DNA from: Dorea longicatena
GTDB lineage: Bacteria; Bacillota; Clostridia; Lachnospirales; Lachnospiraceae
Assembly: GCF_024168045.1 (NCBI RefSeq)
Contig: NZ_CP100126.1
Span: forward strand, 2,637,001 to 2,701,000
Reading direction: 5' to 3'
DNA: 64,000 bases
Part shown: one piece after another, positions 17,250 through 27,815 of the stretch
Position numbering within the stretch: position 1 is the first letter of the stretch
How the letters are laid out: every line of letters starts with the position of its first letter
Notes under the pieces: model-generated
Told to the model about the DNA's origin: nothing
Seen by the model: the letters and a program-made list of their open reading frames with translations, nothing else
Database searches by the model: none
Program-made: the position numbers and the translations under genes

Positions 17250-20200
17250 TTATTTTACTTCTGTTTCTTCTTTGTTGTCTGTCATTTTTGACTTCTTTCT
17301 GCGGTATACAGTCACTCCTGTAGCTGTTCCGGCAGATGCCAGTGCAAGCAGAACAAACGGCCATACTTTCTGGTTATCACCTGTTTTTGGTGCATTTGTT
17401 TTTTCTGTTGTTTTCTCCGGTGTTCTGGCATCTTTCATTTCTACTTTCTGGACTTCCATTGTATCTTTCAATGTGAATGTAACATCTTCCGCAATCTCGT
17501 AACCATCCGGCGCTGTGATCTCACGCAGAGTAAGTTCTTCATTGACCGGGAGCTTTGCAACGGAATGTGGCTTTCCATCCGTAATCCACTCTTCCAAACA
17601 GTTCCATCTTTGCGGATGATCTGAAGCTTTGCCCCTTCCAGTTCTTTTCCGGTTGTTAGGTCTGTTTTTGAAATTTCCACTTTGGAATATTCGTCTTTCA
17701 TCTCAACCTTTGTCACACTTCCATCTTCTTTGACTTCAAACGTCACATCGCTGGCAGACACATAGCCATCTTCATAAGGAGCCAGTTCCTCATGTAAGGT
17801 ATAACTTCCTTCCGGCAGTCCGTAAATGACATGTTCTTCCTTCGTACTAATCCACTCTTCCACAACAGTTCCGTCTTTATCAATGACCTGCAGTTTTGCT
17901 CCTTCCAGCTCATTTCCGGTTGTTGCATCTGTTTTGGTAATACGTGTTTCTGTCGGCTGATTCTCAACTTCTTTGTTCAGTTCAATCTTTGCAAGATTCT
18001 GATTTTCATAGGTTGCATCTACATTCCATACTTCTTCATTTGGAAGATATCCGGCTTTTCTGACTTCCTCTTTGACATAGTATTTTCCATGTGGAAGATC
18101 ACTGTCGAAAGTAAGTGTTCCCTTTGTATCTGTTGCTTTCTTTTCCAGCAGGGTATCTTTCTCTACGAGAACCTCTCCCTGATTAGAAAGAATATCTTCC
18201 GCAGCATACAGTCCAAAAATAACACCTTCCAGCTTTTCTCCTGTGACAGAATCCTTCTTTTCTACCGATACGGAAACTTTCTGTCTTTCATTTTTATAGG
18301 TAACGCCTTCATAAACGACTGCCTGTGTATCATCCTCTGCTGTCAGGGTAAATTCTTTCTGTTCTGTATTCAGGACAAAATTCTCTCCTGCTACAACCTC
18401 TTTCAGATAATACGTTCCCAGTGGCAGATTGTTGATAACTGCTGTTCCATTTTCATCTGTAGTCAGTTTGGCTACCAGATCATCTTTCTCATAACGAACA
18501 ACTGGATTTCCTTCTTCGTCCTTTGCTCCGTCCGGTGAATAGATGGTATCTTTGGCATATACTTCGAATTCAGCACCTTCTACTCCGGTTTCTTCATATT
18601 TAAAGCCTTTATAATACCTGTTTCTTCTTTACCAGATACGGTATTTCTTACTTTAGAAACCAGTGCTTTTACTTTTGCCAGAACAGAATCTCCGGTTACT
18701 TCGGTAAGCTGTTCTCCCTTTTTCGTCAGGAGCAGGCTTCCTACCTGTTCGTCATTTTTCTGTTCTACTCTACAATCGCAGCTCCTGTATCCGGATCAAT
18801 CTGATGTGCAGTGTTTGAGGATACTGTAATTACAATACCATTCTGTGGATTTTCTTTATATGTTCCTTTTGTAGTCTGCTCTAATGGTGAAATAATCGTT
18901 GTTCCATCATACAGGGACTCTTCGCTTCCCTGTCTTACAAATCCTTCCGGTGCTTTTACTTCTTCGATTCGATAGGTAGCGCACTTCAGTTCCTGCGGTG
19001 TGATCAGATATCCTTCCTCATTTGTTTTGAATACACTGATCTTTTCTTTCTTCGGATACTGAACAACCTGTTCCACATATTTCTTATTTGTCACATCGTA
19101 AATCTTATAAGAGGCTCCGGCCTTTAAAACCGTATTTCCAGTCTGTGCATCCTTCTTTACGATTTTCAACAAAAATTCAAACGGACGGTCATCAAATACT
19201 CTCCACTGCATTGGTTCTCTGCTGTCATTTTCCACATTTACAACAAATGGATCAATGGTTTTCAGATTCTCGGGGTAGTGCTTTCCACTACAACATAACT
19301 TCCATACGGCAGTTCCGGGCTGACTGCATATCCTTTGTATCAGTGATCAGTTCCGGTACTGGTACGGCGGTTCCATTCTCATAAGTAACTGCAACCTGCT
19401 CTTTGCTGAAGTCATAATTTTGAAATCACTTGCTGTATAGCTTTCTCCATTGGACGGTTTCAGTTTCCCATTTTTCACCTGTGTCAGGTCGCTGATCAGA
19501 TATACCTTAAATCTTGCTCCTGCAACCAGGTCGTTTCTGTCTGCTCTCCATCTTCACTGATTTTGATTAACTGGAATGCCTGTTTCTTTACCTGCTCTTT
19601 TACCGTAAGGTCTCTTGTCACTTCGCAACATCCTGACCTTCATAAGTTACTGATACCTCATATTTGTAGTATCCAGTGTATATCCTTCCGGTGGAGTGAT
19701 TTCTTTTAGATACATTTCTCCAAGGTATAATTCTGAAAATTCCAGTGTTCCGTCATCTCCGATGACTCCCTGTGCAATCAGGCTGTCCTGTTTATACAGA
19801 ACTCCTGTTGTGCCATCCGGATGCACGATGTCCTCTTTGCATAAAGACCATACACGCACCACGAAGAGCACTGTCCCCTGCGCTTTAAATGCAAGTGTTT
19901 CTTTATCGATCTTTGCGATTTTTACTTTTCCGGTGACTCTCTCATCTGTTGCTGTTACATTCAATGTCTTTCCGGCTGCAACATCTACTTTATATACTTC
20001 TGTATTCAGTTTATATCCTGTCGGAGCAGTGATCTCTTTTACATACACAGTTTTCAGTGCAGAATCAAAATAATCGCTGACTGCTTTTCCATCTCTTCCG
20101 GTTGCTGACATTGTCATCAGCAGGTTTTCACACTTCTTATCAGTATAAATACCATAAACTGCTCCTGACAGTAGATTCTGTGTATTGACATCTTTCTTCA

Positions 20201-21601
20201 TAAGTTCAATGCGTGTCATATTCAGCCACTGTACACTAAAACTTACCGGAGCTGCTGTTTCACTTTCAAATACACCGATATCCTGCTTGGAATTTCCGGT
20301 TGTCAGCACCAGTGTTCTCCATGTCTTTCCGACAGAACCATATAAGTTGCCGGAAGCATAACTGCCTGTCAGTAATAAATCCGCAGACAGATAGAATGTA
20401 TCTCCACCATAAATCTGGATTTTTCCATTTGTAACACTTGTTCCTTTGGAAAGATTATGTGCTGTCACATTTTCCGGTACACTCAATGTCACATAGTTTC
20501 TGTGATCTCCAGACAGTGTGATATTTGGTGTTTTCTGGATGTTTCCATCCCGTACTGCATTCAGCTTTGTGCTTGAAAGGCTCAGTTCACCTTTTGGCGG
20601 TTCTTCCTGTCCAAACAGATAATTGATATATGCGATAACCCCTGCATTTACAAGGTCATTATAATTACACCCTGTAAATCCGGCTTCTCCTGCATAAGCG
20701 TAGCTGGCTGCAATGTGTGTATACACATACTTTTCATCTTCCGTTTTTCCAGACAGATAACTTCCTGTCAGATCTCCTGCCCCGCCATAACCATAATAAA
20801 GGACTTTCTGTAGATTTTTATTGCTGTCCAGTACCTGTGCTACATAACTTCCACTCGGTGGGGATGCTTTCTGGGACTGAAGGCAGTATGCAATTTTTCC
20901 ATTGACTGTAAACAGGCAAGTAAGATAATTTCCAATATAACTTGGATAATAAATAGTTCTCCCCTTTGTCAATGTAACTGTGGAACCGCTGCTTGTAGCT
21001 CTTTCAGCCGCAGACAATACCATCACATTTCCCTCTTCGATGTCCTCTTTCAGTTCTTTGACTGCCTGTGCAGATGCATCTTCTTCGGATGTTTCAATTT
21101 CTACATCTGTGTAGTTCTGCACAGGCGAATCCGAATCATCTTCAGATTCTGTATCTGACTTCTGTTTCTCTCCACCATTTTCTTCAGAATGTGCCTGACC
21201 TTCTGTATCCGTCAGAGTCACTTTCGGGTGATGGTATAGCTGTCACTCTTATCTTTTGGAACGACCATATAAGTGGCAATATATGTTCCTGCTTTGTCAG
21301 AATGATACTCTCCACCATTCTCATCTTTGATACTTACAAGCGTAACATCTTCTTTTTCTGCATCATAATGGATTCCTTCCATACAGGTTTCCACCGCAAA
21401 TGTTTCATCCGAAACCGCTTTTGTGATATCATCTGCTGTAACCGATGTATCTTTCTGGCTTGTTACCGCCTGTACTTCCGTCTGCTGTTCCGAGCCTGTC
21501 TGTTCGACCGCAAACGCATTTACACTGCTCAAGGTACTGATGCCCATCAGGACAGCCAGTCCAAAAGCAGCTATTCTGGTCTTTAATTTTCTAACCTTCA
21601 T
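17250..21601 (-). pseudogene. Giant Cna-B/SpaA-type cell-wall-anchored surface protein, about ten frameshifts
   Basis: A conjugative-element adhesin of about 1450 residues when repaired. N-terminal signal peptide (IAAFGLAVLMGISTLSSVNA), then a thioester-domain-like region (AYCLQSQKASPPSG, VYTHIAASYAYAG). A long series of Cna-B/SpaA repeats follows, with YxLKE-type ends (for example LYLGEMYLKEITPPEGYTL) and Lys/Asn/Glu pattern for isopeptide bonds. Two near-identical C-terminal repeats (TGxELEGAKLQ) precede the sorting signal NAPKTGDN, a membrane segment and a basic tail. The frame is lost near 21222, 19650, 19635, 19530, 19430, 19340, 19270, 18770, 18603 and 17593. Each is repaired by one added base in a short run. 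It may help mating-pair contact. Confidence 0.85.
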
Positions 21602-21643
21602 GTGCTTTTCCTTCCTAATTATAAATAGATTTTTTTAATTAAA

Positions 21644-21671
21644 TACCGCAGAAGATGTTTCCTCTGCGGTA
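21644..21671 (-). terminator. Hairpin terminator after the cyclotransferase-like gene
   Basis: Perfect 9-base arms TACCGCAGA (21644-21652) and TCTGCGGTA (21663-21671) lie just after the minus-strand gene ending at 21676. An A/T-rich tract follows on the surface-protein side. It separates the amidoligase pair from the surface-protein gene. Confidence 0.6.
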
Positions 21672-21675
21672 CGTT

Positions 21676-22152
21676 TTATCTTGTATATCGATTTTTTTCT
21701 TTTTTCACTTCCTGTCTGGTACGCTTCACCGCTTTCATGACAGAATCTGTTGGAATCTGGTTATCCTTATATCCTTCCAGAATTCCATCCAGATAAAACT
21801 TCGATGGTCTTGCCGGAACATCTTTGTGCGGAGCGTTCATCATATATACAAACACTCTTTCTCCACTCCATCCTGATTTTTTACCTGAATCGATTCTTTC
21901 CCATAAAAACTTGGGAATCCTTCATAAAATCCAGACTCTTCTCACACGCTTCTGTGATTTTCCATAAACTCCTTCGACACAGCTTCCCTTTTCCGGCAGT
22001 ACCGTTGCTACCCGTTACCCGGAGCCTTCCTCGAAATGCCAGCCGATAATTTCAAGCCGGACATTTTCCACAACTTCCGCAGCCGGACACCTGTACTTCA
22101 TCTGCTCCAGATTCATGTTGCTGCCATAAGCGAAGTAATATCTATCTTCCAT
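21676..22152 (-). pseudogene. Gamma-glutamylcyclotransferase (AIG2/GGCT)-like protein, frameshifted
   Basis: It starts MEDRYYFAYGSNMNLEQMK, the diagnostic YGSNM motif of the GGCT/AIG2 fold, which removes gamma-glutamyl groups as 5-oxoproline. The frame breaks after 42 residues near 22025 and is recovered in pieces (NGTVLPEKGSCVEGV; FVYMMNAPHKDVPARPSKFY; GYKDNQIPTDSVMKAVKRTR), ending at 21676. It lies immediately downstream of the amidoligase gene. This pair is known from comparative genomics of amidoligases, where the cyclotransferase is thought to reverse or edit the amide bond. As written it is not functional. Confidence 0.7.
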
Positions 22153-22196
22153 TTTTTCTCACCTCTATCTGACTCCTTCTGTCCTTTGATTTTTCT

Positions 22197-23115
22197 TCAA
22201 CACTCATACGTGCTTTTATCATATCTCCACGCAAGATCACCATCCAGATTTGCCAGCAAATGTTTTCGACATTTTTATATTCGTCTCCAATTAACCCAAG
22301 TCTCAATAAAAATGTACGAAATGTAAATGCTGGATTTTCTGATATCAGTGTCTTTTTCATCTGTGTCGATCTCTGATTGATCGCCTGTGCGGAAATGGCT
22401 AATGCCAGAGTAATATTTGCTCTTACCTTTCCTGCATGAAGTGTGCTTTCAAAACAGCGCCATTCCAAAGTTCCTTTTGAAAACACAGCATGAAGATTCA
22501 GAGCATAATAACGGGTATGATCATAATGGGTATGACTTCCATCCCTGCCTCCATACCAGACATTTCTTACTCGGTCCATTGTGATTGATTTATTTGGTAT
22601 TTTTCGGATTTTCTCCAATACCTCCGGTCGCACCCTCTGACAATAACTATTTGCTCTTCTCTCCTGCACTTTCAGTGCTTTGAACAGAATATCTTCCTTT
22701 GCATACATAATTGTCAGTGCATTTTTCAGCTTGCGGTGTATGATTCGATGCATCTACATGAACATGCTGACCACAGGACTCATTTACAAAACCTCCATTC
22801 CGTCGCAGACAGCGTACTACTTCCTGTAACTTACCCATTTCATCATAGGATAATTTCGGTGATACCATCTCTGTTGAATATTCTCCGCCTGCGTCTACAA
22901 TTCGACCGTATACTTTCCGTTGTGTATAAATGCTTCCATCAGACATAAATTTCCACTTTTTTCCTTCCAATCTATCACTGACCAGATTCCGTAGTCGTGC
23001 CGTCATAATATGCTTCTGTTCCAAACATTTCAGCAACAACTTCTGCAGCACGTTGTCTGGTAATCCCTGTCATTTCGATTTCTGTGCCAAAGTATTGGTC
23101 TTTTATACCGATCAT
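22197..23115 (-). pseudogene. Putative amidoligase (GCS/glutamine-synthetase-like fold), frameshifted
   Basis: It starts at ATG 23115 with the family-typical opening DQYFGTEIEMTGITRQRAA. Recovered pieces in other frames include WKFMSDGSIYTQRKV, GGEYSTEMVSPKLSYDEM, NESCGQHVHVDASNH (active-site region, normally CGxHVHV) and SKGTLEWRCFESTLHAGKV. These match the PF12224 amidoligase family, which forms amide or isopeptide-like bonds on unknown substrates. At least three one-base losses (near 22990, 22750 and 22265). It is coded before the GGCT-like partner, and the surface protein follows that. Confidence 0.75.
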
Positions 23116-23117
23116 GC

Positions 23118-24405
23118 CTAATGGATTCCTTTCTCAGACACTTCCTGTTCGTTGAGTTCGGAGTCTGCCTTTTGTAATAGTTTGCCAATTGCCTCGATGA
23201 CATTGACAGTTACCCCGTTTCCAGCCTGTTTATAAAGCTGTGCATCAGAAGTGCTGTCTATGATTTTATTTATTTGCCAATCATAATACCCTGCAGACGC
23301 AGACACTCCCTTGGAACTAATCTTCTTATTCTTCCGTGATACAAGATGCCATGACGATCGGTTGCAGTAATTGTGAACATCGGTTCTTCTGGATTTTTCA
23401 TACGTCTGCCATTCTGACGGACATTTTCCTTGGCTGGTGTAAGGACTGCTCTTGCCCTTCTTCCCTTAATACACCGGAACATTCTCCTTTGTATTTATGG
23501 ATTCCGCATTGTCGGGTATTAAGGCTTCTGCATTCTTCAGTTACCAGTGGCGGCGGAGACAAATCTACAAAATGAAGTGTTCCCTGTTGAATACCTGTAG
23601 TCAGGTGTGTGCTATCTGATGTCCAACTCTTCCTCTCCTGCTGTTGAGATTCGCATAGCCTAAATCGATGCTGTCACCCTCTCTTGCAAGTTTGTAGCCG
23701 AGCTTTGTATTTCTTTAATTGGAACACCACATCATATAATCCTGTCTTTCCACCCATTCCTCCGGCCTGTGATGTCAGGGTACAGCTTATCCTTTTGGAC
23801 TGTAAACTCTTTTCCCTGACTTCCTGCCCGGATTTGAACAAGAGCTGCTCCATTTGTTTCTGGTTCAGGTAATACTTTTCCGGCACATCGGAAATCAAGA
23901 TATCCGACAATATACACCCGTTTTCTTGCTTGGGGGACTCCGAAATCCTTGCTGTTAAGCACTTTCCATTCGACATGGTACCCCAGTTCAGAAAGCGTAC
24001 TGAGGATGGTGCAAAACGTCCGGCCTTTGTCATGCGATAACAAACCGGGAACATTTTCAAGGATAAAATACGAGGGTCTTTTAGCTTCAAGAATCCGGGC
24101 AATTTCAAAAAAGAGAGTTCCTCTTGCATCGGCAAATCCTTCTCGCTTTCCGGCGATAGAGAATGCCTGGCAAGGAAATCCTGCACAGAGTAAATCAAAA
24201 TCTGGCATTCGTTCTGGTTCGATTGTTCTTGCGTCATTACAATACCACTCCCCTTCCGTATCAAACAGCAATCGGTAGTTCTTATCCGCATAAGTATCCA
24301 CCTCACAATGTCCGACACAGACAAAGTTTCCTGCCCGTCTTAAGCCTTCACGAATCCCCCGATTCCGCTAAAGAGATCAAAAAATTGAATGGTTGCGGCT
24401 ATCAA
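23118..24405 (-). pseudogene. C5-cytosine DNA methyltransferase, frameshifted
   Basis: Motif I FFDLFSGIGGF is at the start (about 24385-24355), motif IV with catalytic Cys is CAGFPCQAFSIAGKREGF, motif VI appears as FILENVPGLLSHDKG, and motifs IX-X appear near the end in other frames (RRLVPRECLRLQG; YKQAGNGVTVNVIEAI). The order is that of Dcm/HhaI-type enzymes. The frame changes near 24340, 23735 and several times between 23700 and 23290. It ends two bases from the amidoligase start. No restriction gene is present, so it was probably a solitary protective methylase. Confidence 0.85.
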
Positions 24406-24475
24406 CCTCCTTTTTGCTGATAAAAACAGGCGGCATGATCTCTCATACCGCCCTTCGTTATTCTGTATCAATTGG

Positions 24476-25047
24476 TTACCATTCTGTTGGTTCTTCTGCT
24501 TTGGTTTCTTCTTCCAGATCAGTTTCACTTTCTGTTTCAGTTTCCTCTTCCGGTTCGCTTTCCCCTTCTGGTTCGTTTTCCTCTTTCGGTTCGCTCTCCT
24601 CTTCTGATTCGTTTTCCTCTTTCGGTTCGCTCTCTCCATCTGGTTCGCTTTCCCTTTCCGGCTCAGTGCTTTCTTCCGGTTGAGTTTCTTCTGTTCCAAT
24701 TCTCCAGTTGTCTGTTCGGATTCTTCAGGCTGATCTTTGCTTTGCCATTCGGCCTCTGCCTTTTCCAGTGCTTCTTCTATAATCTGAATTAAGAAGTCTT
24801 TCTGTTTCATGTGTTTCTTTCCGATGACTACTTTTAATCTCTGGAATAATTCCTCTGATACCTGTACTGCTACTGTTCTTACTGCTCCCATGCTTATTTC
24901 TCCTTTTCCTTCCAGTCTGTTGAAATGTTCTTCAATGACCTGTTGTAAAAATTTTTGTGTGCTGCTTTCTGTGAGTTCAATCTCTTCTCTTACTTTCTCA
25001 TGTAAGTCCATCGGGATCTTTCCGCAGATATTTTTCATCTCTGCCAT
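24476..25047 (-). pseudogene. Ribbon-helix-helix-like protein with long acidic repeat tail, one frameshift
   Basis: The N-terminal 110 residues contain two similar helical units (CGKIPMDLHEKVREEIEL, then VAVQVSEELFQRLKVVIG) of DNA-binding/segregation type. After about residue 118 the natural frame is very acidic, made of EPE/ESEP/EEN units coded by near-repeated DNA (24490-24690), and ends at 24476. As written, one base is missing near 24700 (GAAACA read as GAACA), so the open frame runs into a basic Lys/Asn/Arg-rich shadow instead. The repaired length is 190 residues. Function unknown. Confidence 0.55.
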
Positions 25048-25200
25048 AACCTTTCTCCTTTCTTTTCGCTACACACAACATACTCCAAAGCCGCATGAAA
25101 AGCTATTCACAATACCCACCAAAGATAACGATGCATTTCTTGCCTTGCCCCTAGCAGATCCAACAATGTATGTATCGTGCAATCATAGGCCTCACCCCCT

Positions 25201-25491
25201 TTACAAATTTTCCATTTGAGATAGAAAATCCATCATCTGATCTGGTATTTCTTCCGATGATAGTTTCGTTGTCGATTGTTCCGTAGTGCCACATATTCCT
25301 AATTCCCGAACACTTTCTTTTATCGTCTTTTGAATGACTTCTTCCATCCATTTCCGATCCTCTTTTTCCAGAATTGCCTGAACCAGATACTGGCTTTTCT
25401 GCCCTTCTGGAACACTTTGAAATTTCTCCCATGCCCTCTGGTGTTCTGGATTTTTCAGGTTCGGGCGGAACGAATACACAGGGCGTGTCAT
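25201..25491 (-). CDS. ParR-like partner of the actin-like partition protein
   Basis: 96 residues from ATG 25491, which overlaps the repaired ParM-like stop as ATGA. Begins TRPVYSFRPNLKNPEH and contains a helical region SQYLVQAILEKEDRKWMEEV. The size, its position directly after a ParM-like gene and its helical DNA-binding-like start fit a ParR/StbB adaptor. Homology is not strong enough to be certain. Intact. Confidence 0.5.
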   Translation of the reverse strand: MTRPVYSFRPNLKNPEHQRAWEKFQSVPEGQKSQYLVQAILEKEDRKWMEEVIQKTIKESVRELGICGTTEQSTTKLSSEEIPDQMMDFLSQMENL

Positions 25492-26404
25492 CTCGTCCAC
25501 ATCTGCTCTACAATCCGTTCATACCCTGTTGCGTTGGCATGGACGTCCTCTATAAAAACGGGCGGCAAATCGCGTCCTGTGCGGTCACGTGGCGTTTTAA
25601 AATTGCGGAGCCTCCCCCCATAAATACGGTGGGTACTGCCCGGAGATCAAACCCGGATTCTGTCACCGCAGACAGTATTCTTTCTATATATTTCCGTCCG
25701 TTTTCCTGTATGATCCGTCTGGCCTCCTCTGCCATACTGCAAGATTCCCTCCGAAGCACACGCTCAATTTGAGTTTCTGTCACAGACAGTCCGGTATTTC
25801 TACGCACTTGTTCTGCTGTCTCATCAATACATCGGATTACTCCAAGTTCCAGACTTCTGCACGTTGCTGCATTCGGAACAGCATTGTCCAGCCTCATAAG
25901 GTCAACGGTCCAGCCACCAATATCAACAAGCAGAACAGACGGTTCATTCTTCAGATACTCTGGATGCAGAGCAAGCGCAGAGTATCCCTGTGGGAACAGT
26001 TTCACATCTTTTATTGTTATCTCATATAACTCACTTTCATATAAAAATCGCACTGGCTGCTCTTTCCGCAACAGATACTCCCTGAATCCCTGTTTCTCTC
26101 TTCCAAAACTTGAAAGCGGAAGTCCGACAGCCAGAATTACCTCTGTCTTTCGTTCCGCTTTCCGATGCTTGATTTCTTCTGCAATGGCTGCCAACGTCAG
26201 CAGATAATAATTATCATTTGACGTTTTATTTTTTACCAGCGTCTGTCTTCCCGTACCGCAGACATAATACTTTCCTTGATATTGCAGAACATTCTGCATG
26301 GTATACGGCTCGTAATCATACCCAATAATTCCACTTGGGAAAGACACTTGTCTTGTTTTAATGGCATAATAGCCATGATCAATTCCTATGATTATCACAA
26401 TCAC
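25488..26404 (-). pseudogene. ParM/StbA-type actin-like segregation ATPase, last residues frameshifted
   Basis: Actin-fold ATPase that pushes DNA copies apart. The phosphate-1 motif is IIGIDHGYYAIKT, the phosphate-2 region VLLVDIGGWTVDLM, and the adenosine motif TVFMGGGSAIL. The frame stops at 25550 after 284 residues. Adding one T to the run at 25553-25557 extends it by about 20 residues to 25488, giving 305 residues and translational coupling to the ParR-like gene. The start is a GTG, either 26404 or 26395. It suggests that the element replicates as a circle and is actively partitioned. Confidence 0.8.
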
Positions 26405-26589
26405 ACCCTTTCATTTTTCTGTTTAACGTAAGGTCAAAAATGCTTTCACTGCTGCAACGGATTGTTGCAAAAGTGCCATTCGTGAACACTTTTCCATGTT
26501 CCAGCGTCCCAAAACCTGCGGAAAATCTGGCTTTTTTATACCACTATCGCCAGAGGAACACTACTGTTCCTTCGCAGCCGGTTATAAAA

Positions 26590-26633
26590 TATCCCTCTCC
26601 CGGCGGCGGTCCAGCCTGTCCGGGGGAGGGATA
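26590..26633. other. Strong GC-rich hairpin upstream of the partition genes
   Basis: Arms TATCCCTCTCCCGG (26590-26603) and CCGGGGGAGGGATA (26620-26633) pair at 13 of 14 positions around a 16-base loop. They lie in the 320-base gene-poor leader of the parMR-like genes. A terminator, an attenuator or a centromere/origin element are all possible. Confidence 0.5.
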
Positions 26634-26727
26634 TATCGCAAGTTTCCTTTTTGAACAATCGCCTGTCTTTTTATTTTTATGAGGTGTTTTTCCTGCTTTT
26701 GTAAAATGGGAAGATACTCCGGTTCTG

Positions 26728-26913
26728 TCAGAAACTTCGTATGTAATTCCCCTTTTCTCCCAGCTTGTTATCATTTCCTAACAGCTCCATTTCTACCATG
26801 TAATGGGTATCTGGATGAAATCTCTTCTCACACAAAATGCTGTCCCCTTTTATATAATCAGATTTAGCCGATTCTCTTGCTGCCGCCAAGAGTTCATAAA
26901 TACTTACTTCCAC
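26728..26913 (-). CDS. Small conjugative-element protein of unknown function
   Basis: 61 residues starting MEVSIYELLAAARESAKSDY, with a probable continuation lost near the end. Preceded by an AGGTGG-type ribosome site. No recognised domain. It is the second gene of the leading cluster before the partition genes. It may be longer with a frameshift near 26735, where a Lys-rich piece ending near 26680 continues in another frame. Confidence 0.4.
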   Translation of the reverse strand: MEVSIYELLAAARESAKSDYIKGDSILCEKRFHPDTHYMVEMELLGNDNKLGEKGNYIRSF

Positions 26914-26953
26914 CTCTTATCACCTCCCAAAAGACCAGAAAAAAGCAGACCTC

Positions 26954-27346
26954 TTAATCGAAGTCTGCTCCTGTCGGATATGGTAATCCTCTTTCTTCAT
27001 ATTTTTTATCGATATAATTTCGAATCCATTCCCTGTATTCTTCCGTTAATGCCAGTTCCTGAAATTCTAACAACCACTTTTCCCCTTTTGCTTCGTCATC
27101 AAGCCATCGATCTTCTATGCACTCCGGCTCATCTAACATTTTCATCATCGCTTCAAATGGCTCTTTTACATCATCACCAAATTCTTTCCATAAGGCGATT
27201 CCATAGTTCTCCAGTTCAAAAAATTCTGTCAGATATGTCAATCGTTCCATATCCCCCAATGTCATTCTTTTTTCACCTGACAATAATGCTCGATCTCTTT
27301 TGCCACATAGATTTAAAAATTTTCTCTTTTCCATCTCCACATCCAT
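26954..27346 (-). CDS. Acidic conjugative-element protein of unknown function
   Basis: 130 residues from ATG 27346 (GAGG six bases before the AT-rich gap). The longer upstream frame is AT-rich and probably untranslated. Mostly helical, rich in Glu and Trp (ENYGIALWKEFGDDVKEPFE, EKWLLEFQELALTEEYREW). No recognised domain. It is transcribed divergently from the XRE regulator at 27476. Confidence 0.5.
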   Translation of the reverse strand: MDVEMEKRKFLNLCGKRDRALLSGEKRMTLGDMERLTYLTEFFELENYGIALWKEFGDDVKEPFEAMMKMLDEPECIEDRWLDDEAKGEKWLLEFQELALTEEYREWIRNYIDKKYEERGLPYPTGADFD

Positions 27347-27475
27347 TATACTTTTACCTCTTCCTGTTAAAAATAATTCCTTATTACGAAACATTATAAA
27401 ATTTAAATTCTTTAGAATCAATATATATATTTCTGTATTACGAATCTTTTTATTTTATAAGGGGAGTTCATCATT

Positions 27476-27712
27476 ATGCAAAAGATTAGACCAGATATGG
27501 ATATTGGTAAAAATATCCAAGCAATTCGATATAAAAACAATATGACTCAAGACCAAGTAGTTGCAAAATTAAATCTTATGGGTATCTCCATCACCAAAAG
27601 TACCTATGCCAAACTGGAAACAAATCGCATGAACATTAAGGCATCTGAATTAGTTGCACTTGCAAAACTCTTTCATACCGATATCAATGCTTTCTTTTCC
27701 GGCTTGCTATAG
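27476..27712 (+). CDS. XRE/Cro-C1 family transcriptional regulator
   Basis: 78 residues, essentially only the helix-turn-helix domain: IGKNIQAIRYKNNMTQDQV with the recognition helix near ISITKSTYAKLETNRM. It has a good GGGGAG ribosome site and is the only plus-strand gene at this end of the conjugative element, divergent from the leading minus-strand genes. It is likely a repressor controlling the element or itself. The intergenic region (27347-27475) is very AT-rich and would hold both promoters. Confidence 0.75.
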   Translation: MQKIRPDMDIGKNIQAIRYKNNMTQDQVVAKLNLMGISITKSTYAKLETNRMNIKASELVALAKLFHTDINAFFSGLL

Positions 27713-27759
27713 TTCGACATTCCCCGACTCCCTGTGTATATAATAGCATATTAAAAATA

Positions 27760-27815
27760 AGAACCAGTCTATATTCTTATCGGATATAAACCAGTTCTTT
27801 TTTCTTATCAAATAA
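27760..27815 (+). terminator. Terminator of the XRE gene
   Basis: AAGAACCAGTCTATATTC (about 27759-27776) pairs imperfectly with GGATATAAACCAGTTCTT (about 27783-27800), followed by a T-run. It lies 50 bases after the XRE stop. Confidence 0.6.

Noticed and set aside
24480..24700. Repeated TTCGGTTCGCT-like units resembling a CRISPR or satellite array
   Set aside because: Unit spacing is codon-based and they translate to an acidic EPE-type tail in the minus frame; there are no unique spacers and no cas genes.
26544..26774. 76-residue minus-strand frame upstream of the partition genes
   Set aside because: Half of it is the GC hairpin read as protein; only its first part may continue the 26728 gene after a frameshift.
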